A stretch of DNA of 64,000 nucleotides from an uncultured Dialister sp. (GCA_900545365.1 UQYL01000005.1:1-64000), one strand, 5' to 3'. Positions 53,518-62,685 are shown, counted from the stretch's first letter. Program-made: numbers and translations. Notes: generated by a model not told the origin, from the letters alone.

Positions 53518-56500
53518 ATGTCTGAAAAAGATCTTGAGGGCCTTCAAAACGGACTCTATGAAAAAATCATTACACAAACATTTCAAGAAAAGCTGGATCA
53601 GGCGCTGAAGGAAAATCAGATCTGGGCCGACCGGGAAGACCTGGACGCGCAGGAAGCCGTCTCCCAGCTCTCCGCCTATATCCGTCAGGTCATCAGCTGG
53701 CTGTTAAAAGATATCGCCGATGCCGACGACTCGGATACCTCCGCAAAGAAAGAGATTGACTTCATCAATCGGCTCATCACGTTCTTATTCAAAGACGCCC
53801 CCGAACAAAGGCGGGAATTTTCCGTGGCGGATACGAAATCTTTGCTCCTTTTTTTGCAGCATCAGCGCAACGCCGCGAAAAAACTAGATATCCCCCGCCC
53901 GAACACCTCCTTATCACAAAGCTTTCTTTTTACAAACAGCAAAAAGGACGCGCCCATTGCCACTGAGCTTTACGCAGAGATCGCATCGGCCGATCAGATC
54001 GATCTCCTCGTCTCTTTTATCAAATTTTCAGGCATCTCCATGATCCTTCCGGCACTGAAAGAATTCACTTACCGCGGTGGAAAGCTCCGTGTCATTACGA
54101 CCACCTATATGGGCGCCACAGACCCCAAAGCCGTCCGTGTGCTCTCCCAGCTTCCCAGTACGGAGATCAAAATCTCCTATGATGTAAAAAGTACCCGTCT
54201 TCATGCGAAATCTTATATCTTCCGCAGAAACAGCGGCTATTCCACCGCCTATATCGGCTCCTCCAACCTGTCCCACGCCGCCATTACAGAGGGCTTGGAA
54301 TGGAATATGAAGATTACCGCGCAAGATATGCCGATGGTCTTCCAAAAAATGAACACTACTTTTGACGTCTATTGGAATTCCGACAATTTTGAAGTCTATA
54401 CGGCCGATCAGGAAGCGTTTTTGCAGCAGGAGATCGACGCCATCCGTCATCCCGCTTCCGCAGACAATGGAAATCTTTATTCTTTTAGGATCCGCCCATA
54501 CCCGTACCAGCAGACCATTTTAGATAATCTCGAAGCTGAAAGAACGCTGAGAAACCGTTGGAAAAATCTGGTCGTTGCCGCGACGGGCACAGGGAAAACG
54601 GCCATTGCCGCATTTGATTACGCCCGTTTTGCAAAAAGCCGGCTGCCGCGGACGACAAATCTGCTCTTTGTGGCTCACCGCGAAGAGATCTTAAAGCAAA
54701 GCCTGTCTTGTTTCCGCCAAATTCTGCAAGAGCCGGACTGGGGCGAGCTCGATGTGGGAAACAATCACGCTTCCCGGTTGGCGTACAGGTTTGCTTCCAT
54801 TCAGACATTGAACCGGCAAAATTTCTGGGACCGGATCGATCCCGATTATTATGACATGATCGTCATCGATGAATTTCATCATGCCGCGGCCGCTTCTTAT
54901 CAGAAATTGCTCTCCCATTTCAAGCCCAAGATCCTCCTCGGCCTCACCGCCACACCGGAGCGGATGGACGGGAAAGACATCACAAAATACTTTGACAACC
55001 ATATCAGCGCCGAGATCCGTTTGGCCGACGCCATCGAACAGCGGCTGCTTTGCCCCTTTCATTATTTCGGCGCGGAAGATCCCATCGATCTCAGCGATGT
55101 GAAATGGAGCGGCGGCGACTACGACATCAGCGACTTGGAGCGCAAATATGTTATAGACATCCGCAGCGCCGTCCTACGCGCCGGCGCAGTGCTCTCCGCC
55201 GTTGATCGATATACAGCGGATATCCGCGACGTAAAAGGTCTCGGATTCTGCGTGAGCAAAAAGCACGCCAAGTACATGGCTGATTATATGACGGCGCGCG
55301 GCGTTCCTTCCATGAATCTGGATTCGGATACACCGGAAACCATCAGAAACAACGCGAAAGAGAAACTGGAAAACGGAACGATCCGCTTTATTTTCACCGT
55401 TGATCTTTTTAATGAAGGCGTCGATATCCCCGCGGTAAATACGGTTCTCTTCCTCCGTCCGACCAACAGCCTCACTGTTTTCCTCCAGCAGCTCGGCCGC
55501 GGCCTGCGCCTTTCCGAGGGGAAAAACTGCCTGACGGTCTTGGATTTTGTCGCACAGGGAAACCGAAAATATGATTTTTCCGGACGGCTCTATTCTCTTT
55601 TGGGCCGAAAAGACACCAATCTCGAAGCCGAGATTAAAGGCCATTTCCCGCATGCGCCGAAAGGCTGCTTCATTCAGCTCACGGAAATGGCGCAAAAGCG
55701 GATCTTAGAGAATATCAAAAATCAGACTCGAGGCACCCGTTTCTATGCGGATTGCCTGCGCGATCTCTATGAATCCGAGGGCAGGATCCCTTCCCTTTCC
55801 AAATTTTTGGAAACGCTCCGCATCCCTGCCGAGGTCTTTTACAATAAGAAACGTCTCTATTCCCGCCTTTGCGCGTCCTGCGACCTGTCAGCCGATCTCC
55901 CCGAAACGGAAGAAGAGACGGTACTGCGAAGAGCCATGCCTCATATTCTTTCCATCGATTCTCCACAGTGGCTGGCTTTTCTGCGGAAGCAATTTCTCTG
56001 CCCGGCTCCTCCAAGATCAGACTGGGACAGAAAATTCCTCCGCATGTGGCAGTACACATTGTACGGGAAGGAATATACGGCATGCGGCATGAAAGACCCA
56101 CTGGAAGCGATCCGCCGCTTTGCCGCGCAGCCCACGCTGCGACAGGAGATCCTCGATGTCTTGGCCTATCAGTCTGACCGCACTGAAGTCATCGCCAAAC
56201 CGATCTCCCTCCCCGGAAACAGCCCGCTGGAACTGCACAGTCGCTACACACGCGACCAGTTATTTGCCGCCTTGGGTTATAAAAGCCCGGCTAGTATCCG
56301 CGAAGGGGTAAAATATTTGGAAGAATTGAAAACAGATGTATTTCTCGTCACGCTCAACAAATCTTCCAAAGAATTTTCCGATTCGACCCTTTATGAGGAT
56401 TACTCCATCAATTCGACGCTGTTTCACTGGCAGACGCAAAATTCCGTCACTCCGGAAAGCAGGACCGGACAACGGTATATCCATCAAAAGAGCAACGGCA

Positions 56501-56688
56501 CGACTGTCCTGTTCTTCGTGAGAGAGCGGAAAAAAGACGGGCACGGCAACTCCATGAGCTATACCTTCTTGGGCCCCGCAAAGTATGTGTCCCACACGGG
56601 ACGCTGCCCCATGACGATCATTTATGAGCTTGCCGAGCCCATTCCGGCGCAGTACATCGCCGTCACGGACAGCAGCGGCGTCATCTGA
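53518..56688 (+). CDS. PLD-like domain / DEAD-box helicase / DUF3427 protein
   Basis: A large single-gene protein of 1056 residues. N-terminal helical region (1 to about 140); a phospholipase-D-like nuclease half-motif with HAK at 229-231 and GSSN at 247-250; a superfamily II helicase with Walker A ATGTGKT at 355-361, DEFH at 451-454, LTATPERMDG, and the C-terminal helicase half (VDLFNEGVDIPAVNTVLF, QQLGRGLRLSEGKN). The end is a DUF3427-type domain. GAGGTG precedes ATGTCTGAA at 53518; the open frame upstream overlaps the rplM promoter. Codon use is AT-richer than its neighbours, suggesting transfer. PLD-helicases of this type are often found near defence genes; a role in defence or DNA repair is inferred. 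Confidence 0.9.
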   Translation: MSEKDLEGLQNGLYEKIITQTFQEKLDQALKENQIWADREDLDAQEAVSQLSAYIRQVISWLLKDIADADDSDTSAKKEIDFINRLITFLFKDAPEQRREFSVADTKSLLLFLQHQRNAAKKLDIPRPNTSLSQSFLFTNSKKDAPIATELYAEIASADQIDLLVSFIKFSGISMILPALKEFTYRGGKLRVITTTYMGATDPKAVRVLSQLPSTEIKISYDVKSTRLHAKSYIFRRNSGYSTAYIGSSNLSHAAITEGLEWNMKITAQDMPMVFQKMNTTFDVYWNSDNFEVYTADQEAFLQQEIDAIRHPASADNGNLYSFRIRPYPYQQTILDNLEAERTLRNRWKNLVVAATGTGKTAIAAFDYARFAKSRLPRTTNLLFVAHREEILKQSLSCFRQILQEPDWGELDVGNNHASRLAYRFASIQTLNRQNFWDRIDPDYYDMIVIDEFHHAAAASYQKLLSHFKPKILLGLTATPERMDGKDITKYFDNHISAEIRLADAIEQRLLCPFHYFGAEDPIDLSDVKWSGGDYDISDLERKYVIDIRSAVLRAGAVLSAVDRYTADIRDVKGLGFCVSKKHAKYMADYMTARGVPSMNLDSDTPETIRNNAKEKLENGTIRFIFTVDLFNEGVDIPAVNTVLFLRPTNSLTVFLQQLGRGLRLSEGKNCLTVLDFVAQGNRKYDFSGRLYSLLGRKDTNLEAEIKGHFPHAPKGCFIQLTEMAQKRILENIKNQTRGTRFYADCLRDLYESEGRIPSLSKFLETLRIPAEVFYNKKRLYSRLCASCDLSADLPETEEETVLRRAMPHILSIDSPQWLAFLRKQFLCPAPPRSDWDRKFLRMWQYTLYGKEYTACGMKDPLEAIRRFAAQPTLRQEILDVLAYQSDRTEVIAKPISLPGNSPLELHSRYTRDQLFAALGYKSPASIREGVKYLEELKTDVFLVTLNKSSKEFSDSTLYEDYSINSTLFHWQTQNSVTPESRTGQRYIHQKSNGTTVLFFVRERKKDGHGNSMSYTFLGPAKYVSHTGRCPMTIIYELAEPIPAQYIAVTDSSGVI

Positions 56689-56699
56689 TACCGCCTATA

Positions 56700-56743
56700 A
56701 TAAAAACCGTCCCCGCCCGGAAATCGAGCGGGGATGGTTTTTA
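56700..56743. terminator. Bidirectional terminator
   Basis: ATAAAAACCGTCCCCGC pairs with GCGGGGATGGTTTTTAT around a loop of about ten bases, separating the helicase from the convergent SfsA-DUF123 gene and overlapping its final codons. Confidence 0.9.
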
Positions 56744-57871
56744 TCTGATCCATTTTTGCAGACGGTTGATCTCGAAGTCTTCTTCGATCTTCGTGAAGGC
56801 CGGAAGATGGAGCGGGTCTTCACGGAAGCCGAAGAGATGGGAAGGACAGGCGCAGTCGGTGCAGCCGAATCCGGGAATATCCCAGTCCGCGGCGCGGGCG
56901 ACGGCTGCGGCGAGGGCATGCTCCAGATCTTCGGCGGTGCGGACGGGGACCGCCCCCACCCATTCCGCGCGCTGCCGGAGGTAATCGATGTGCCAGTGCA
57001 TCTTCTTCCGCAGGCGGCGGTGCCGGGCGAGGCGCTGATCGAGATTTTCCTTCGCCGAGCCGGTGTATACATAGTATCCTTTCGGGAAATGCACCGTCCC
57101 GAGGCGGCCGATCTCTATGTCCGCGTCTTCCGCGAGGCGCAGCGCCAGCAGGTAGCAGCCCCGGTTCCCCGCTTCTTTTTCAACGATCGGGAGCGGCGCG
57201 GAGAGGAGGCGGACGCTCTCCGGACGGGACAGGTCGTCCGGCCACCGCAGGGCCGCCGCTTTCCATTCGATGTGCGGCGCGGCGGACAGGAAGGCCTCCG
57301 CGAATTCCGGATCGGTGTGGTAATCCGGCAGGAACCATTCCGCCCTGTCCCACTGGACGAGGATGAGGAGCCCCGCCTTTCCTCCCCCTTTCCCGATCTC
57401 GCCGAGGTGGAGGATGTGCTTCCGCCCGCGGGCCGTCACGGCGTCGGGAAACATGGCCCCCTTCTCCCCGAAGAGCGTGCACGATTTGACTTCCACGGGG
57501 AAGCTTTCTTTCTCATTTCCGATGAGCAGGTCGAAACGGCTGTCGCCCATGGTGACCTCCCGCCGCAGGACGCGGTAGTCTTCCCATCCGGGAATGCGCT
57601 TCTCATTGATGAGCGCCGCCGCCGTGTCATTTGCCCGGGACGTATCGAGGGGAATCATCACGCCGTCCCGCTCCGCGCCGACGACGCGCCACGCCGTGCG
57701 GTTCCCTTCCTTTTCATGACGCTCCGCGAGGAGCGCCGTCCCCGGAAAGAGGAGCTCCCGCATGCGTCCCGGATTGGGCATGTGGGCCCGCACGGTCTCT
57801 CCGTCCAGCTCCATTTCGATGACGAACCGGTTTGGACGGCGGAGGAACCGGCCTTTTCTGATCTCCTTCAT
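56741..57871 (-). CDS. sfsA: SfsA family protein fused to a C-terminal DUF123 (GIY-YIG-like) domain
   Basis: A 376-residue fusion. Residues 1-230 are SfsA: RRPNRFVIEM, HMPNPGRMRELL, and a nuclease-like core with Asp114 in SRFDLLIGN, Glu127 and Lys129 in PVEVKSCTL, FPDAVTARGRKH and GLLILVQW. Residues 238-376 are a DUF123-type domain: GCYLLAL, KGYYVYTGSAKENLDQRLARH, KKMHWHIDYLR, then CTDCACPSHLFGF. E. coli SfsA is about 230 residues, so the extra 140 are the second domain. SfsA has nuclease-like folds but an uncertain role; DUF123 is fused to endonuclease III in some archaea. Together they suggest a DNA-acting enzyme. ATG at 57871 follows AGGAAAC. Confidence 0.9.
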   Translation of the reverse strand: MKEIRKGRFLRRPNRFVIEMELDGETVRAHMPNPGRMRELLFPGTALLAERHEKEGNRTAWRVVGAERDGVMIPLDTSRANDTAAALINEKRIPGWEDYRVLRREVTMGDSRFDLLIGNEKESFPVEVKSCTLFGEKGAMFPDAVTARGRKHILHLGEIGKGGGKAGLLILVQWDRAEWFLPDYHTDPEFAEAFLSAAPHIEWKAAALRWPDDLSRPESVRLLSAPLPIVEKEAGNRGCYLLALRLAEDADIEIGRLGTVHFPKGYYVYTGSAKENLDQRLARHRRLRKKMHWHIDYLRQRAEWVGAVPVRTAEDLEHALAAAVARAADWDIPGFGCTDCACPSHLFGFREDPLHLPAFTKIEEDFEINRLQKWIR

Positions 57872-57940
57872 GCTGTTTCCTATTTCCAAAAGAAAAGCAG
57901 GGCAGCCGCCGGGCCGCTCTGCCTTGTATCCGTTTATGCG

Positions 57941-59047
57941 TTATACGTTGAAGCGGAAATACGCCACGTCTCCGTCCTGGATCTCGTAATCCTTGCCTTC
58001 GATGCGGAGCAGCCCTTTTTCGCGGACCGCGTTGAAGGAGCCGCACGCCACGAGGTCTTCATAAGGCACGATCTCCGCGCGGATGAATCCCCGCTCGATA
58101 TCGGAGTGGATCTTGCCCGCCGCTTTCGGCGCTTTCGTGTGGGCGTGCACCGTCCAGGAGCGGCATTCGTCTTCTCCGACGGTAAAGAAATTGATGAGCC
58201 CCAGCAGGGAATAAGCGGAGCGGATGAGGCGGTTCAGCCCCGGTTCGGTCTCGCCCAGATCGGTGAGGAACGCCTTTGCTTCTTCCGCGTCCAGCTCGGA
58301 CACTTCCTGCTCGATCTCCGCGGAGATCGGCACCCAGCTGGCTTTCTGCTTCTCCGCTTCCGCCGCTGCCTTCTGCACATAAGGATTCGCCAGGGGATCG
58401 GCGATGTCGTCTTCCGACGTATTCAGCACATAGAGCACGGGCTTCAGGGTGAGCAGGTTCAGTTCCTTCAGGATCTCCAGATCGTCTTCGGAGAGGTCGA
58501 GGAGCCGCGCCGGTGTGCCTTCGGAAAGAGCGGCGTAGACCTTTTCCAGCGTCGGCAGCTGCGCTTTCGCGTCTTTAATGCCTGCCTGCGCGAGTTTCGC
58601 GGTCTTCGTCTTTTTCTTGTCCACGCTGTCCAGATCGGCCAGACAGAGCTCGGTATTGATGATATCCATATCGCGGACAGGATCGACGGAACCTTCCACG
58701 TGGGTAATATTGGAATTTTCAAAGCACCGCACCACGTGAGCGATGGCGTCGGTCTCCCGGATGTGGCTCAGAAACTGATTGCCCAGGCCCTCGCCTCTGG
58801 ACGCGCCCGCTACGAGCCCCGCGATGTCCACGAAGCGGGTGAAAGCGGGGGTCGTCTTCTTCGGATGGAACATGTCCGCCAGGTCATACAGGCGGTGATC
58901 CGGCACTTCTACGACGCCCACATTCGGCTCAATGGTGCAGAAGGGGAAATTCGCCGCTTCCGCGCCGGCTTTCGTGATGGCGTTAAAGAGCGTGGATTTC
59001 CCTACGTTCGGCAGTCCCACGATGCCGATCTGCAGATTTGTACTCAT
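57941..59047 (-). CDS. ychF: Redox-regulated ATPase/GTPase YchF (OLA1)
   Basis: A ribosome-associated P-loop NTPase of 368 residues. G1 is in IGIVGLPNVGKSTLFNAIT, G3 in FVDIAGLVAGASRGEGLGN, and the ATP-preferring NTSE-type motif in VLYVLNTSEDD. The coiled coil (KKTKTAKLAQ) and the TGS domain (INFFTVGEDECRSWTVHAHTKA to FRFNV) complete it. AGGAGG before ATGAGTAC sets the start at 59047. A GC-rich hairpin at 59094-59118 lies just upstream. Confidence 0.97.
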   Translation of the reverse strand: MSTNLQIGIVGLPNVGKSTLFNAITKAGAEAANFPFCTIEPNVGVVEVPDHRLYDLADMFHPKKTTPAFTRFVDIAGLVAGASRGEGLGNQFLSHIRETDAIAHVVRCFENSNITHVEGSVDPVRDMDIINTELCLADLDSVDKKKTKTAKLAQAGIKDAKAQLPTLEKVYAALSEGTPARLLDLSEDDLEILKELNLLTLKPVLYVLNTSEDDIADPLANPYVQKAAAEAEKQKASWVPISAEIEQEVSELDAEEAKAFLTDLGETEPGLNRLIRSAYSLLGLINFFTVGEDECRSWTVHAHTKAPKAAGKIHSDIERGFIRAEIVPYEDLVACGSFNAVREKGLLRIEGKDYEIQDGDVAYFRFNV

Positions 59048-59093
59048 AAAGTCCTCCTGTGCGGCAGCTGCCCGCCGCATAGACACGGCATAA

Positions 59094-59118
59094 GAGCACA
59101 GCCCGGAGAGCCGTGCTC
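59094..59118 (-). terminator. Hairpin between dapL and ychF
   Basis: GAGCACGGC pairs with GCTGTGCTC on the minus strand around TCTCCGG. No long T run follows, so termination is uncertain; it could only slow or attenuate read-through into ychF. Confidence 0.4.
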
Positions 59119-59138
59119 ATGCCTGAAATTCAATCGTC

Positions 59139-60377
59139 TTATTTCCGCGCGGCCAGCGCTTTTTTCATGCGCTCCACCGCTTCCTTCGTCAGTTCCGGCG
59201 TATTGAACGCGGTGAGGCGCACATAGCCCTCGCCGCAGGGGCCGAATCCGGAGCCGGGGGTGCAGATGACCTGCGCTTCATTCAGCATGAAGTCGAAGAA
59301 ATCCCAGCTGGTCATGCCTTCCGGCACAGTGAGCCACACATAGGGGCTGTTCGTGCCGCCGCATGCCGCGAGGCCCGCTTCCTTCGCCCCTTCGAGGATC
59401 ATGGCCGCGTTCTTCTTGTAAATCGCGATGGTGTCATGGATCTGCTTCTGCCCTTCCGGCGTGTAGACCGCTTCCGCGCCGCGCTGGACGATGTAGGAGA
59501 CGCCGTTGAACTTCGTGCACTGGCGGCGGTCCCAGAGCGCGTTGGCTTCCACCTTTTCTCCGGACGCCGTCTCGAGCATGAGCTCATGCGGGATGACGCA
59601 GAAACCGCAGCGCACGCCGGTGAATCCCGCCGTCTTGGAGTAGGAGCGGAATTCGATGGCCACTTCCTTCGCCCCTTCGATCTCGTAGATGCTGTGGGGG
59701 ATATTGTCTTCGGAAATAAAGCATTCATACGCCGCGTCGAAGAGGATGACCGAGCCGGTCTGCTTCGCGTAGCGCACCCACATGGTGAGCGCCTTCTTAT
59801 CCAGCGCCGCGCCGGTGGGGTTATTGGGCGAGCAGAGATAAATGACCGCCGGATCGTGCGCCGGCAGGTTCGGCTGGAACTCGCATTCCTCGTAGCACGG
59901 CAGGTATTCGATGCGGTTGTACGCGCCGTTCACAAAGACGCCGCTCCGCCCCGCCATGACATTGCTGTCCACATAGACCGGATAGACCGGATCGGTGACG
60001 GCGACGATGCAGTTCATGTCAAAGATCTCCTGGATATTGCCCACATCGCACTTCGCGCCGTCGCTGACGAAAATTTCCGACGGATCGATCTCGATGCCGC
60101 GGGATCTGTAATCATGCTCCACAATGGCTTCCCGGAGGAAAAGGTAGCCCTGCTCCGGGCCGTAGCCGCGGAACGTCTCCGCGTGCGCCATTTCATCGAC
60201 GGCTTTGTGCATGGCTTCGATGACCGCCGGAGCCAGAGGCTGCGTCACATCGCCGATGCCGAGGGAAATGAGCGACGCTTCCGGATGCTTCGCCTGATAA
60301 GCGGCCGCTCTCTTTTTTACTTCCGCAAAGAGGTAAGACCCCTGCAGATTCAGATACGCTTCATTACAACGTGCCAT
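59139..60377 (-). CDS. dapL: LL-diaminopimelate aminotransferase
   Basis: A PLP aminotransferase that makes LL-diaminopimelate directly from tetrahydrodipicolinate, bypassing the succinylase and acetylase routes of lysine and peptidoglycan synthesis. It is 412 residues, the family size. SLGIGDVTQPLAPAVIEAMH, GYGPEQGYLFLREAI, the PLP-binding lysine in FRSYSKTAGFTGVRCGF, and ICTPGSGFGPCGEGYVRL are typical. AACAGGAG precedes the ATG. TATGAT at 60420-60415 with a weak TTTCTG at 60442-60437 (16-base spacing) may be its promoter, overlapping the first palindrome of the upstream array. Confidence 0.96.
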   Translation of the reverse strand: MARCNEAYLNLQGSYLFAEVKKRAAAYQAKHPEASLISLGIGDVTQPLAPAVIEAMHKAVDEMAHAETFRGYGPEQGYLFLREAIVEHDYRSRGIEIDPSEIFVSDGAKCDVGNIQEIFDMNCIVAVTDPVYPVYVDSNVMAGRSGVFVNGAYNRIEYLPCYEECEFQPNLPAHDPAVIYLCSPNNPTGAALDKKALTMWVRYAKQTGSVILFDAAYECFISEDNIPHSIYEIEGAKEVAIEFRSYSKTAGFTGVRCGFCVIPHELMLETASGEKVEANALWDRRQCTKFNGVSYIVQRGAEAVYTPEGQKQIHDTIAIYKKNAAMILEGAKEAGLAACGGTNSPYVWLTVPEGMTSWDFFDFMLNEAQVICTPGSGFGPCGEGYVRLTAFNTPELTKEAVERMKKALAARK

Positions 60378-60438
60378 ATTTTCAACTCCTGTTCAAAGAT
60401 TTATCTTACATTTTATCATACGCGGGAAATGAAATACA

Positions 60439-60542
60439 GAAAATTTCTCCCCGCCCGCGGCGCGGCGGAAAAATTTCGCCTTCCCCGATTTCTCCGCCGG
60501 AAAATTTCCGCTCGTTTTTCTTTTCCCGCCGGAAAAATTCCG
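60439..60542. repeat. Array of GGAAAATTTCC-type palindromes
   Basis: GAAAATTTC (60439-60447), GGAAAAATTTCG (60467-60478), CGGAAAATTTCCG (60498-60510, a perfect dyad) and CCGGAAAAATTCCG (60529-60542). The GGAAAA cores of the last three start at 60467, 60499 and 60531, exactly 32 bases apart. The array sits between the divergent dapL and dcuC genes. Confidence 0.8.
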
Positions 60543-60845
60543 TCCGTTTTCCGCAGAGCGCTGAAAAATGACAGGCCGTTTTCCCCGTTTCACCGGGCAT
60601 TTTCCCGCCGCTTTCCTTCCGGCGGAAGAAAATGACCGTGTCTCTGCACTGATGCGATAGATAAATTACTTTTACTTTATACACTATGATTTTTTTCGAA
60701 TTTATAGTAAAGTAAAGACAGACGCGGGACGGCAGTTTGCGGCTCCGTTTTTTTATGCCGGACGGCGGCCCGGCTCCGCCGCGGACATTTCCGCTTCCGT
60801 TCCGCACAGACTGCTCTTCTTTTTATTTCCACTGGAGGTGTTATT
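60543..60845. other. Intergenic region upstream of dcuC
   Basis: Holds no gene. A long imperfect inverted repeat lies at 60666-60716 (ACTTTTACTTTATACACTAT against ATAGTAAAGTAAAG), a possible regulator site; TATAGT at 60703-60708 may be a -10 box. The rest is GC-rich and unremarkable. Confidence 0.5.
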
Positions 60846-62237
60846 TTGAATCTGGTTTTCGCAGCCATCGTCACCATCTGGGCCGGGTGGCTCATCGTCG
60901 GGCGCTACAAGGCCCAGACGGTGCTCTTTATTGCAGGCGGCATCATGCTCGCCGGGTCGGCCATCATGGGCTACGGCTCCATCCTGCCGGAAGGCAAGGG
61001 CACGGGCTTCATGGGATTCGATCTTTTTGAACTCATCCGCTCCCTCTTCGCGAACCGCGTGGCGGGCCTGGGCCTCAACATCATGGCCGTCGGCGGCTTC
61101 GCCCGGTACATGGACAAGATCGGCGCGAGCAATGCTCTCGTCAATCTCACCATTTCCCCGCTGCTGAAGCTGAAATCGCCGTACATCGTCATGAGCGCCT
61201 GCTGGGTGCTGGGCATGTTCCTCGGCCTCGCCATCAACAGCGCTTCCGGCCTGGCCATGCTCCTCATGGTGACCATGTTCCCGATCCTCGTGGCCCTCGG
61301 CGTCTCCCGCATCGCGGCGACCGCCGCCATCGCGACGACGCTCTGCCTCGACTGGAGCCCCGCGGATACGGGCACCATCCTCGCCGCGGAGATCTCCGGC
61401 CTGAATCCGGTCATCTACTGGCACACCTACCAGATCCCGATCGCGTGCATCGTCATCCCCGTCGTCGCCGTCGTTCACTACTTCACCCAGAAGATCATGG
61501 ACAAACGGGACGGCCACGTGGTGCAGCCCATGCGTCCTGACGATGTGGCGGTCCATGCGGAAAACGCCGCGGAGCAGGAAGCCATGACGTCCCATCCGCC
61601 GAAGCTTTTCGCCCTGCTTCCGGTCATCCCGCTGGCGCTCATCCTCATCTTCTCGCCGCTCTGCATCCCCACCATCAAAATGAACATCATCATGGCCATG
61701 TTCATCGGCATGGCCATCGGCATGATCGCGCAGCTCATCCGCACGGGCAAGCCCAAAATGGTCTGCGAAGAGATCCAGGTCTTCTTCGACGGCATGGGCC
61801 GCCAGCTGGCGAACGTCATCACCATCATCATCGCCGGCGAATTCTTTGCCCAGGGCCTCACCGCCACCGGTTCCATCGACGCGCTCATCAACGGCGCGCA
61901 GCACACCGGCTTCGGCGCGACGGGCCTCACCCTCGTCATGATCGGCATCATCGCCGCGTGCAGCATCATCATGGGCTCCGGCAACGCCCCCTTCTTCGCC
62001 TTTGCCAATCTCGTCCCCGAGATCGCCGCGAAGACCGGCGTGAATGCGGCCTTCATGATCCTGCCGATGCACCTCATCGCCAGCTCCGCCCGGGCCATCT
62101 CCCCCATCACCGGCGTCATCATCGTCGCCAGCGGCATGGCGGGCATCAGCCCCTTCGATCTGGTGAAACGCACCGCCATCCCCATGGCCGTATCGTGCAT
62201 TCTCATCGTAGTCGGCAATTTCGTTCTCTTCGGCTGA
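60846..62237 (+). CDS. dcuC: DcuC family C4-dicarboxylate transporter
   Basis: An inner-membrane anaerobic C4-dicarboxylate carrier of 463 residues with about twelve hydrophobic helices. GLGLNIMAVGGFARYMDKIGASNALVNL and AATAAIATTLCLDWSPADTGTILAAEISG are DcuC-type signatures, and GSGNAPFFAFANLVPEIAAKTGVN lies near the end. It starts with TTG at 60846, seven bases after GGAGGTG; no ATG fits. It would export succinate or exchange fumarate and succinate during fermentation. The gene is single, followed by a strong terminator. Confidence 0.88.
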   Translation: MNLVFAAIVTIWAGWLIVGRYKAQTVLFIAGGIMLAGSAIMGYGSILPEGKGTGFMGFDLFELIRSLFANRVAGLGLNIMAVGGFARYMDKIGASNALVNLTISPLLKLKSPYIVMSACWVLGMFLGLAINSASGLAMLLMVTMFPILVALGVSRIAATAAIATTLCLDWSPADTGTILAAEISGLNPVIYWHTYQIPIACIVIPVVAVVHYFTQKIMDKRDGHVVQPMRPDDVAVHAENAAEQEAMTSHPPKLFALLPVIPLALILIFSPLCIPTIKMNIIMAMFIGMAIGMIAQLIRTGKPKMVCEEIQVFFDGMGRQLANVITIIIAGEFFAQGLTATGSIDALINGAQHTGFGATGLTLVMIGIIAACSIIMGSGNAPFFAFANLVPEIAAKTGVNAAFMILPMHLIASSARAISPITGVIIVASGMAGISPFDLVKRTAIPMAVSCILIVVGNFVLFG

Positions 62238-62250
62238 TACGGAGCCGTGC

Positions 62251-62284
62251 AAAGATCCCCGGACAGGTTCCGGGGATTTTCTTT
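62251..62284 (+). terminator. dcuC terminator
   Basis: AAAGATCCCCGG pairs with CCGGGGATTTTCTTT around ACAGGTT. Confidence 0.9.
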
Positions 62285-62302
62285 GCCCTTTTACGGGCAC
62301 AC

Positions 62303-62340
62303 AAAAAGCGCATGCCCTTAAAACACGCGCTTTTCTTTTT
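62303..62340 (-). terminator. Terminator after the DUF5713 gene
   Basis: AAAAGCGC pairs with GCGCTTTT around a loop of about 14 bases, with A and T runs. Confidence 0.65.
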
Positions 62341-62358
62341 CAAAACGGGAATAGTAAG

Positions 62359-62685
62359 TTACCAATCTCTTTCGCGGATAGCTTCTTCAGTATCAATGGG
62401 GATGTTAAACCATTGCAGAATATAGGCCACAGTAACTCCTATACAGTCTCGCGCCACCGTTTCGATCTCGCTGCCGTTCTCGTCAAATTCCTCTTGAAGA
62501 TCATTGATGCCGCAGACCGCTTCGTCCAGTTTCTCCTGCACCGCTTCGGTATCCGTTTCGCCGCTCTCCAGCAAGTCAATGACCTTCTGAAGTTTGTTCT
62601 TTACCTTATCTACCAAAAAATCAGGATAGTATTCATCCTGATACATCTCATCCAGCAATTTATAATTTGGGTCAAATGCTTTCAT
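62359..62685 (-). CDS. DUF5713 family protein
   Basis: A 108-residue acidic protein. It begins MKAFDPNYKLLDEMYQDEYYPDFLVDKVKNKLQKVIDLL, the feature by which the DUF5713 family is recognised, then an acidic middle (SGETDTEAVQEKLDEAV) and a C-terminal helix. No enzymatic motif is seen. It is AT-richer than its neighbours. AAAGGAGAAG precedes the ATG. It lies 75 bases downstream of an Imm51-like gene and both are likely accessory; the DUF has no established function. Confidence 0.75.
   Translation of the reverse strand: MKAFDPNYKLLDEMYQDEYYPDFLVDKVKNKLQKVIDLLESGETDTEAVQEKLDEAVCGINDLQEEFDENGSEIETVARDCIGVTVAYILQWFNIPIDTEEAIRERDW

Noticed and set aside
60753..62300. A 515-codon minus-strand frame opposite dcuC
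   Set aside because: The translation is Asp/His/Gly-rich antisense of a clear transporter gene.
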